Assembly: GCF_013760845.1 (NCBI RefSeq)
Contig: NZ_JACDUU010000003.1
Span: forward strand, 244,606 to 308,605
DNA: 64,000 bases
Source: [Anoxybacillus] calidus
GTDB taxonomy: Bacteria > Bacillota > Bacilli > Bacillales > Anoxybacillaceae
Direction: 5' to 3'
Shown: positions 57,469-64,000 of the stretch, in pieces
Layout: each line of letters begins with the position of its first letter
Numbering within the stretch: the stretch's first letter is position 1
Translations under genes and position numbers: made by a program
The notes under the pieces: generated by a model
Told to the model about the DNA's origin: nothing
The model's database searches: none
What the model saw: the letters and a program-made list of their open reading frames with translations, nothing else

Positions 57469-57732
57469 TTATTGCAGTGGTGGTTGATTAGGATTTTGTA
57501 GATGGCTTAAAATCTTTTGATAATGGCGTTGATGCATTTGGCCAGCTCTTTCAATAGCTGCTATAATTTCTTGGTCTTGACATTGTGAGGCAAAAAAGTG
57601 AGCTTTTTTCATCGCTAATAAATTCCAAGACATCATATCTGTAAGATAAAGTGAATCTTTCGTGGAAATGACCTGCGGTGGCTGTTGCATTGTAGCTTGT
57701 TGATTTTGCACGTTCATTTGCTGTTGCATCAT
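57469..57732 (-). CDS. Small coat-like helical protein
   Basis: Eighty-seven residues, Gln/Met-rich N-terminus (MMQQQMNVQNQQATMQQPPQ) then a ferritin-like helical part (DMMSWNLLAMKKAHFFASQC, QMHQRHYQKILSHL). It resembles a shortened Coat_F-type partner and lies 20 bases upstream of the CotF-like gene. Ribosome site AAGGAGCG. Confidence 0.78.
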   Translation of the reverse strand: MMQQQMNVQNQQATMQQPPQVISTKDSLYLTDMMSWNLLAMKKAHFFASQCQDQEIIAAIERAGQMHQRHYQKILSHLQNPNQPPLQ

Positions 57733-57906
57733 AAAACGCTCCTTCCAAATTAATTGTTCGTGTGTAGATTGTCCTCTTTATGTAAAAAATATGCGCATGA
57801 CAAAAAACGGATGTTTTCGACAAAAAGATATTCAATTATATGAAAAAGTGCTACAATAATAATGCGTATCGTTGTATGCGTTTACGGAAATAAAGGGGGT
57901 ACAACA

Positions 57907-58824
57907 ATGGAGCAACTCATGCGCGACTTTTTCTTATTTTTATCAAAAAATAAAGCGCTAACAAGTTTAGCTAAAAAATACGGACTGCGTTTTGGAGCTT
58001 CTCGTTTTGTGGCAGGGGAGACAATTGATCAAGCAGTTGAAGTCATCAAGGAATTAAATAGAAAAGGTCTTGCTGTAACAATCGACTACTTAGGGGAGTT
58101 TGTTGATAACGAAAGAGAAGCAAATGAAATGGCAGATAACTCCATTGAAGCCATTCGAGCTATCGGGCGCGAAAAGTTAAATTCCCAACTATCTTTAAAA
58201 ATGACTTCAATGGGATTAGATATTTCGAATGATCTTGTTATGCGTAATATGCGCCGTATTTTAGACGCAGCAAAAGAACACGGCGTTTTTGTGACAATCG
58301 ATATGGAGGATTACTCACGCTGTCAAAAAACGCTTGATATTTTTAAGCAACTGAAAAAAGAATACGACAATGTCGGCACAGTACTGCAAGCATATTTGTA
58401 TCGTACTGAGTCAGATATTCAAGATTTGAAAGATTATCGTCCAAACTTACGTCTTGTAAAAGGTGCGTACAAAGAGTCGCCAGAAGTGGCGTTTCCGGAT
58501 AAAAAAGATGTCGATGAAAACTTCAAAAAGATTATTAAGATGCATTTGCTAAACGGCAACTATACAGCGGTGGCGACTCATGATGATGCGATCATTGAAT
58601 ATACAAAGCAATTAGTAAAGGAATATAACATTCCAAATGACCAATTTGAGTTTCAAATGTTATACGGAATCCGTCCGGAACGTCAGGAGCAGCTTACCAA
58701 AGAAGGTTATACAATGCGTGTATATGTACCATACGGAACAGACTGGTACGGCTACTTTATGCGCCGCCTCGCAGAGCGTCCAGCAAACGTTGCGTTCGTA
58801 TTAAAAGGGATATTGCGCAAATAA
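57907..58824 (+). CDS. Proline dehydrogenase
   Basis: 305 residues from ATG 57907 (AAAGGGGGT upstream). FAD-dependent oxidation of proline to pyrroline-5-carboxylate; monofunctional PRODH barrel. Motifs: VTIDYLGEFV, SLKMTSMGLD, VLQAYLYRTESD, RLVKGAYKES, ATHDD, EFQMLYGIRPERQ and the C-terminal YGTDWYGYFMRRLAERP. Corresponds to B. subtilis yusM, which also stands near the fad genes. Confidence 0.95.
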   Translation: MEQLMRDFFLFLSKNKALTSLAKKYGLRFGASRFVAGETIDQAVEVIKELNRKGLAVTIDYLGEFVDNEREANEMADNSIEAIRAIGREKLNSQLSLKMTSMGLDISNDLVMRNMRRILDAAKEHGVFVTIDMEDYSRCQKTLDIFKQLKKEYDNVGTVLQAYLYRTESDIQDLKDYRPNLRLVKGAYKESPEVAFPDKKDVDENFKKIIKMHLLNGNYTAVATHDDAIIEYTKQLVKEYNIPNDQFEFQMLYGIRPERQEQLTKEGYTMRVYVPYGTDWYGYFMRRLAERPANVAFVLKGILRK

Positions 58825-58900
58825 AACAAAAGGGATGTCTTCTTTAGCGTAAGTAGTTCCGTTATCTTGGAGAAATATACGAAATCACATACCAATTATC

Positions 58901-58935
58901 AGACCGAATCTCATAATGATTCGGTCTTTATTATT
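58901..58935. terminator. Hairpin after proline dehydrogenase
   Basis: AGACCGAATC/GATTCGGTCT stem with a seven-base loop, then TTATTATT. The rest of 58825-59217 is AT-rich with no gene seen. Confidence 0.75.
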
Positions 58936-59217
58936 ACCTTTATATCAAAGATTATTGGATTTTAACATATGAAATCGCATAGCAGATCACACCCTAAATC
59001 ATAAAATGTCAATAGCTATTGTCAACGTCCGAATTGGTATGTTAAAAGGTGTGCTATTTAATATGTTAATTATGTTGGATTCAATAGGTAATTGTAATTT
59101 TATGTTAAAATAAATATCGAGTTGTGAAGGATTGTTCTTAAACTAACGAGCAGTTAGTTGTAAATAAAGGAATGGTATTTGTGTGGTGAATAATAAGAAA
59201 TAAAAAGGAGTTAGAAT

Positions 59218-59697
59218 ATGCGCGATAAACGTTTTGTTGCAGTACATCGTGGAGGACACCTCACTAAAGATAATCATCATGGACTAATTCGATGGGCTAG
59301 GGAATGTTCGGAACATGTTTTACCACTCATTGACGAAAAAATCGATAAGCGGTTAATTCATGCTTTAAATGTAGCTAAAGAATGGGAAAATGGTAATGTA
59401 TCAACAGGTGATGCTATGAAAGCTTCATTAGATGCTCATGCTGTGGCAAGAGAATCTTCTAATCAGATTTCAATAGCAGTAGTAGCTCGTTCCATTGGAC
59501 AAGCCGTTGCTACCGCTCATATGGCAGACCATTCACTAGGTGCAGCATTGTATGCTTTGAAAGCCGTGAAGCATGCAGGTAAATCAATAAACGAAGAAAG
59601 AGAATGGCAAATCAAACAATTACAGCAATTGCCTTTGGAAATCGTAGAGCTAGTGCTAACTACAATGAAAAAGAAAGAAAAAGGTTTTAAATTATAG
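59218..59697 (+). CDS. Imm5-like putative immunity protein, orphan
   Basis: 159 residues behind AAAAAGGAG. Helical; RWARECSEHVLPLID, ALNVAKEWENGNVSTGDAM, AARES-type HAVARESSN and AVATAHMADHSLGAALYALKA fit the Imm5 family. No toxin is adjacent, and it stands between proline dehydrogenase and the fad genes. Such stand-alone Imm5-like genes are common, so a role other than toxin immunity is possible. Confidence 0.75.
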   Translation: MRDKRFVAVHRGGHLTKDNHHGLIRWARECSEHVLPLIDEKIDKRLIHALNVAKEWENGNVSTGDAMKASLDAHAVARESSNQISIAVVARSIGQAVATAHMADHSLGAALYALKAVKHAGKSINEEREWQIKQLQQLPLEIVELVLTTMKKKEKGFKL

Positions 59698-59786
59698 TGA
59701 AATTGATGAACAAAAAAGAAAAACATAGCTTTTATTCAAGTAATGGATACTTTAATTTAATAAGAGAATATGAATTATAACGAAAA

Positions 59787-59816
59787 ACAACGCTTGGAAT
59801 AAAATCCAAGCGTTGT
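59787..59816. terminator. Hairpin after the Imm5-like gene
   Basis: Perfect 12-bp stem ACAACGCTTGGA/TCCAAGCGTTGT with a six-base loop; T run weak. Confidence 0.65.
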
Positions 59817-60027
59817 TGTGTGCTACTTATACTGTTATTTAGAGTGCGAATCCCCTTATAATGATGTTATTTAAACTGTTTTTTGACATTTTCTCCACAA
59901 TATCTGAACTACTTATTCTTAGCGGAACATCGCTTTTTTCATATGGTTTTTGATTATATGGCCACATGTTGAACAACTAGTCTCATTGATCTCCGGTAAG
60001 CAATGTCGGTAAAATTGTTTCTTACGC

Positions 60028-60177
60028 TTATTCTCCTTGCATATTGTTTTTCTTATATTGCTGGTTTTGACTTGTCTGTTTTCCACCTCCATCCAGTTCA
60101 ACGGTTGGTCCTGCATTTCCTTTGACACTTGCTGCACTTACTGCTGCTTTTGATGGATTTTTCTTTTGTTTAGCCAT
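60028..60177 (-). CDS. yuzL: YuzL-family small protein
   Basis: Forty-nine residues from ATG 60177 (GGAGGTGA upstream). MAKQKKNPSKAAVSAASVKG, then NAGPTVELDGGGKQTSQ, matches B. subtilis YuzL (MARMKKDPSK.GLSAASV.GNAGP). Highly polar and unstructured, probably spore-associated. Adjacent to the fad operon. Downstream (59917-60027) the minus strand can encode a CSTCG-containing tail with no start codon; I left it out as a gene. Confidence 0.82.
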   Translation of the reverse strand: MAKQKKNPSKAAVSAASVKGNAGPTVELDGGGKQTSQNQQYKKNNMQGE

Positions 60178-60336
60178 GTTTGTTCACCTCCGCTATTAGA
60201 TTGACCAAAAAAGAGGTTGGTAATGTCGAAAAATTGAACCAAATTTTTCTATGTTTATATATTGCGAAAATTTAAAAAATAATTTATATTTGAGATAGAA
60301 GAATAGTGAAGCGCAAAATTTTTTTTGAGCAAAAAA

Positions 60337-60354
60337 TGAATGATTATTCATTCA
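60337..60354 (+). promoter_or_regulatory. FadR (YsiA) operator upstream of fadN
   Basis: TGAATGATTATTCATTCA, a perfect palindrome TGAATGA-N4-TCATTCA that equals the Bacillus FadR consensus. Long-chain acyl-CoA would relieve repression of fadN-fadA. Confidence 0.88.
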
Positions 60355-60377
60355 ATAAATATAAAGGGGGAAATCGC

Positions 60378-62762
60378 ATGGTCAAACGAATTAAGCGAGC
60401 TGCGGTTCTTGGCTCTGGTGTAATGGGGTCCGGAATCGCTGCCCATTTAGCAAACGTCGGAATTCCAACCTTACTATTAGATATCGTTCCTCGTGAATTA
60501 ACAAAAGAAGAAGCAGCAAAGGGGCTTACTCTGGAACATAAAGAAGTGCGCAATCGTTTTGTCAATCAAGCTTTGCAAAAACTGCTCACGCAAAAACCAG
60601 CACCTCTTACTTCGAAAGAAAATTTGTCTTTAATCGAAGTGGGGAACTTTGAAGATGATTTTCACCGTTTAGCAGAAGTGGATTGGATCATTGAAGTCGT
60701 CGTCGAAAATTTAGAAGTAAAGAAGAGTGTATTTGCAAAGGTAGATGAAGTAAGGAAGCCTGGAAGCATCGTCAGTTCCAATACATCTGGCATTTCTGTT
60801 GAAGCGATGAGCGAAGGCCGATCTGCAGATTTCAAAAGGCATTTTTTAGGTACGCATTTTTTTAACCCGCCACGTTATTTGAAATTGCTGGAGATTATTC
60901 CAACAAAAGATACGGACCCGGAAATTTTATCGTTCATGAAAACGTTTAGTGAGGATGTTCTCGGTAAAGGAGTAGTCATTGCCAAAGATACGCCAAACTT
61001 TATTGCCAACCGCATTGGAACTTATGGGTTGCTAGTGACAGTGCGGGAAATGGTGAAAGGAGGATACAGCGTCGGTGAAGTCGATTCGATCACAGGCCCG
61101 CTTATCGGACGGCCGAAGAGTGCAACATTCCGCACTCTTGATGTTGTTGGGCTAGACACGTTTGTACATGTCGCAAATAACGTATTTGAAAAGGTCGAAG
61201 GCGAAGAAAAAGAAGTATTCCGCGTTCCGGAGTTTATGAAAGCGATGCTTGAAAAAGGATGGCTTGGCAGCAAATCAGGACAGGGCTTTTTCTTAAAACA
61301 AGGAAAAGACATTTTAGAACTAAATTATGAAACGCTTAAATATGAACCGCGCAAAAAATTAAAAACAGCAGCTACAGAAATGAGCAAGCAGACAAAAGGG
61401 TTTGCAAACAAGTTGAAAGCGCTTATATATGCAGACGATCGTGCGGGTACATTGCTTTGGAACATTTTAAGCCCTGTGCTTCTCTACTCAGCGGAGCTTT
61501 TAGGAGAAATTGCTGATGATATCGTTGCGATTGACCGTGCGATGAAATGGGGATTTGGCTGGGAGCTTGGTCCATTTGAAACGTGGGATGCGATCGGTGT
61601 AGAACAGTCTGTAAGAAAAATGATGGCAGAAGGCCGGCAAGTTCCATCTTGGGTAACGGATATGTTCGCCAATGGCCATACATCTTTCTATAAAAATGAA
61701 AATGGAAAAGTTTTATTTTATGACAAAGGTGAATATAAAGCGGTTGAGGAAAATCCAAAGGTCATTCATATTAAGCGCTTAAAAGAAGAAAAAGGAGTAA
61801 TCAAGAAAAACAACGGGGCAAGCTTAATTGATTTAGGCGATGATGTTGCATTGCTTGAGTTCCATTCACCAAACAATGCAATCGGCTTAGATATTGTGCA
61901 AATGATTAACGATGCGCTTGAAGAGGTAGACCGCAACTATAAAGGATTGGTGATCGGCAATCAAGGAAAAAACTTCTGTGTTGGTGCCAACCTTGCACTA
62001 ATTTTAATGGAAGCGCAAGATGATAACTATTTTGAAATCGACCTTGTTGTCCGTCAATTCCAGAAGGCGATGATGAATATAAAATACAGCTCAAAGCCAG
62101 TTGTTGTTGCACCGTTTGCGATGACGCTCGGCGGTGGGACGGAAATTTGCCTGCCGGCAGCGCGCATTCAAGCGGCAAGTGAAACATATATGGGGCTTGT
62201 GGAAGTTGGTGTCGGTTTAATCCCGGGCGGCGGTGGAAATAAAGAACTATACATTAAACATTTGAATAGCATGCCAAATGGTGTTGAGTTCGACTTACAG
62301 AAGGTTGCCAATAAAGTATTTGAAACAATTGCAATGGCGAAAGTATCAACATCGGCAGCAGAAGCACGCGAATTGAACTTTTTGAACACAAAAGACGGCA
62401 TTACGATAAACAGTGATCAATTGCTTCATGATGCTAAACAAGCTGTTATCTCTCTGTATGACAGTGGCTATCAGCCGCCTGTTCGCAAGAAAATTCCGGT
62501 TGTCGGTGAAACTGGTTACGCAACATTGCTGCTTGCTGCACAAGGTATGTACCATTCAGGTTATATTTCTGAACATGATCTAAAAATTGCGAAAAAGTTA
62601 GCGTATGTCATTGCCGGCGGAAAAGTTCCATACGGTACGGAAGTTGACGAGCAATATTTACTAGATTTAGAGCGCGAAGCATTTTTGAGTTTAGTAGGTG
62701 AGCCGAAATCGCAGGCAAGAATGCAGCATATGCTTGTAAAAGGCAAGCCGTTACGCAACTAA
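60378..62762 (+). CDS. fadN: 3-hydroxyacyl-CoA dehydrogenase/enoyl-CoA hydratase
   Basis: About 794 residues from ATG 60378 (AAAGGGGG upstream). N-terminal NAD-binding domain (AAVLGSGVMGSGIAAHLANV; catalytic region HFLGTHFFNPPRYLKLLEI), dehydrogenase C-terminal domains to about residue 460, then a crotonase domain from about 495 (GLVIGNQGKNFCVGANLALI, MTLGGGTEICLPAARIQ, MGLVEVGVGLIPGGGG). This reversed order relative to E. coli FadB is that of B. subtilis FadN (YusL). Carries out two steps of beta-oxidation; fadA follows. Confidence 0.96.
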   Translation: MVKRIKRAAVLGSGVMGSGIAAHLANVGIPTLLLDIVPRELTKEEAAKGLTLEHKEVRNRFVNQALQKLLTQKPAPLTSKENLSLIEVGNFEDDFHRLAEVDWIIEVVVENLEVKKSVFAKVDEVRKPGSIVSSNTSGISVEAMSEGRSADFKRHFLGTHFFNPPRYLKLLEIIPTKDTDPEILSFMKTFSEDVLGKGVVIAKDTPNFIANRIGTYGLLVTVREMVKGGYSVGEVDSITGPLIGRPKSATFRTLDVVGLDTFVHVANNVFEKVEGEEKEVFRVPEFMKAMLEKGWLGSKSGQGFFLKQGKDILELNYETLKYEPRKKLKTAATEMSKQTKGFANKLKALIYADDRAGTLLWNILSPVLLYSAELLGEIADDIVAIDRAMKWGFGWELGPFETWDAIGVEQSVRKMMAEGRQVPSWVTDMFANGHTSFYKNENGKVLFYDKGEYKAVEENPKVIHIKRLKEEKGVIKKNNGASLIDLGDDVALLEFHSPNNAIGLDIVQMINDALEEVDRNYKGLVIGNQGKNFCVGANLALILMEAQDDNYFEIDLVVRQFQKAMMNIKYSSKPVVVAPFAMTLGGGTEICLPAARIQAASETYMGLVEVGVGLIPGGGGNKELYIKHLNSMPNGVEFDLQKVANKVFETIAMAKVSTSAAEARELNFLNTKDGITINSDQLLHDAKQAVISLYDSGYQPPVRKKIPVVGETGYATLLLAAQGMYHSGYISEHDLKIAKKLAYVIAGGKVPYGTEVDEQYLLDLEREAFLSLVGEPKSQARMQHMLVKGKPLRN

Positions 62763-62783
62763 TTTGGTTGTTTGTGAACGAGA

Positions 62784-62806
62784 CTGACCTTAAAGCAAAG
62801 TGTCAG
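62784..62806 (-). repeat. Dispersed 23-bp element (copy 2, inverted)
   Basis: Reverse complement matches 57081-57103 at 22 of 23 bases; lies between fadN and fadA. Confidence 0.6.
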
Positions 62807-62915
62807 ACCCCGTCACACACTATCTAGTACATGATGTTGTATATATTGTGGAATGTGCGTGAGGGTCATACACTGATAGGTCAGCATCCTAAAAACAAGA
62901 AACAGGGGGACGATT

Positions 62916-64000
62916 ATGAGAGAAGCGGTCATTGTTGCTGGAGCACGTACACCGGTTGGAAAAGCGAAGAAAGGCACACTTGCAAACGTGCGACCAGACG
63001 ATTTAGGGGCTCTAGTTGTCAAAGAAACGTTAAAACGTGCCGGAAATTATGAAGGAAATATTGATGATTTAATTATTGGCTGCGCGATGCCGGAGGCGGA
63101 GCAGGGGTTAAATTTAGCAAGAAACATTGGAGCATTGGCAGGATTGCCTTATACAGTACCGGCGATTACGATTAATCGTTATTGCTCATCGGGATTACAA
63201 GCGATTGCTTATGCCGCTGAGCGAATTATGCTCGGACAATCCGACACGATTATCGCAGGCGGTGTTGAATCGATGAGCCTTGTGCCGATGATGGGACATG
63301 TCGTTCGGCCAAACGTGAAAATCGCCGAAAATGCTCCCGAATACTATATGTCCATGGGACATACAGCGGAGCAAGTGGCCAAAAAGTATAGTGTCAGCCG
63401 CGAAGATCAAGATGCATTTGCTGTTCGTAGTCATCAGCGTGCAGCGAAAGCGATTCGCGAAGGAAAGTTTGTCGATGAAATTGTGCCGGTTGAAGTAACG
63501 GTACGGACTGTTTCTGCAGATAACAAGTTAGTGGAAAAAACAGTGCTATTTTCTGAAGATGAAGGGGTTCGTCCAGATACCAATATGGAAACGTTAGCAA
63601 AACTTCGCCCTGCATTTGCAATCAACGGGACAGTGACGGCTGGAAATGCATCACAAACGAGTGACGGTGCTGCAGCAGTAATGGTGATGGACCGTGAAAA
63701 GGCAGAATCTCTTGGTTTAAAACCGCTTGGCAAATTCCGTTCGTTTGCTGTTGCCGGAGTGCCGCCGGAAGTAATGGGAATCGGCCCAGTTGAGGCGATT
63801 CCAAAAGCGTTGAAGCTTGCGGGACTTGAGCTTTCTGATATCGGCTTGATTGAATTAAATGAAGCCTTCGCTTCCCAATCCATTCAAGTTATTCGTGAGC
63901 TTGGCTTAGATGAGGAAAAAGTAAATGTCAACGGCGGAGCAATTGCGCTTGGTCACCCGCTTGGCTGTACAGGGGCTAAACTAACATTATCATTGCTGTA
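62916..64000 (+). CDS. fadA: Acetyl-CoA C-acyltransferase, 3' end cut by window edge
   Basis: Thiolase ending each beta-oxidation round. About 361 of roughly 391 residues are visible from ATG 62916 (GGGGG upstream). The nucleophilic Cys lies in [40 protein letters not shown] and [17 protein letters not shown] carry the His and second Cys. Ortholog of B. subtilis YusK; fadE would be expected next, outside the window. Confidence 0.96.
   Translation, partial: MREAVIVAGARTPVGKAKKGTLANVRPDDLGALVVKETLKRAGNYEGNIDDLIIGCAMPEAEQGLNLARNIGALAGLPYTVPAITINRYCSSGLQAIAYAAERIMLGQSDTIIAGGVESMSLVPMMGHVVRPNVKIAENAPEYYMSMGHTAEQVAKKYSVSREDQDAFAVRSHQRAAKAIREGKFVDEIVPVEVTVRTVSADNKLVEKTVLFSEDEGVRPDTNMETLAKLRPAFAINGTVTAGNASQTSDGAAAVMVMDREKAESLGLKPLGKFRSFAVAGVPPEVMGIGPVEAIPKALKLAGLELSDIGLIELNEAFASQSIQVIRELGLDEEKVNVNGGAIALGHPLGCTGAKLTLSLL

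Noticed and set aside
59917..60137. Minus-strand frame ending with a CSTCGHIIKNH segment, faintly like ribosomal protein L32
   Set aside because: It overlaps yuzL in another frame, has no usable start codon at its own 5' part and only one CxxC; at best a relic.

Overview
The window comes from a low-to-mid GC, spore-forming Firmicute, most likely a thermophilic Bacillaceae of the Geobacillus/Parageobacillus/Anoxybacillus group. The evidence is a tpiA-gpmI-eno block, secG next to an Est30-type carboxylesterase, rnr-smpB-ssrA, a GerA-type germination operon, Coat_F-like spore proteins, YuzL and YusU homologues, and a yukEDCBA-yueBC type VII secretion locus. No rRNA, tRNA, CRISPR array or intact transposase was seen.

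Layout. (1) 1-3617: lower glycolysis (tpiA 3' part, gpmI, eno). (2) 3693-15300: an AT-rich accessory block placed between a truncated esterase remnant and secG. It is a class II lanthipeptide cluster of the cytolysin/cerecidin type: subtilisin-like leader protease, C39-peptidase ABC exporter, small LuxR-type regulator, three tandem precursors, LanM synthetase, a CylR2/CylR1-like regulator pair, and an ABC pair that may give immunity. All three precursors resemble the short cytolysin subunit and no long subunit is visible. (3) 15652-20177: secG, est30, rnr, smpB and ssrA (tmRNA). (4) 20178-26826: a putative integrated element whose ends are marked by a repeat of the ssrA 3' end. It carries an Rrf2 regulator, an MnmA, a luciferase-like oxidoreductase, a YhfK-like protein, a sugar isomerase-like protein and an unusual uncharacterised protein, but no integrase.

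(5) 27022-29127: membrane proteins with a YozG-like regulator, then a LysM/3D cell-wall protein. (6) 29268-48275: a type VII secretion region. It opens with a lipase-like effector module (relic, lipoprotein, intact lipase, helical partner), followed by esxA-yukD-yukC-essC-esaA-essA. Next come duplicated WXG-protein/toxin cassettes that share N-termini but have different C-terminal toxins, a TNT-type NADase and a PD-(D/E)XK nuclease, each followed by its immunity gene. Degraded cassettes and a broken Imm22-like gene close the region. (7) 48306-52292: a flavoprotein, a 36-residue CXXC protein and a bioY-bioD-bioA operon behind a BirA-type operator. (8) 52439-60177: spore functions (Gly/Phe-repeat protein, gerK-like ABC operon, two coat-like proteins, YusU, YuzL) with proline dehydrogenase and an orphan Imm5-like gene. 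(9) 60337-64000: fadN and the start of fadA behind a near-perfect FadR operator.

In the lanthipeptide block, LanM would dehydrate and cyclise the precursors. LanT would cut after the Gly-Gly and export them, and the subtilisin would remove the remaining GDVQPE hexapeptide outside the cell. In the type VII block the core machine sits beside its probable effectors, with immunity genes directly downstream of two toxins and a lipoprotein just upstream of the lipase.
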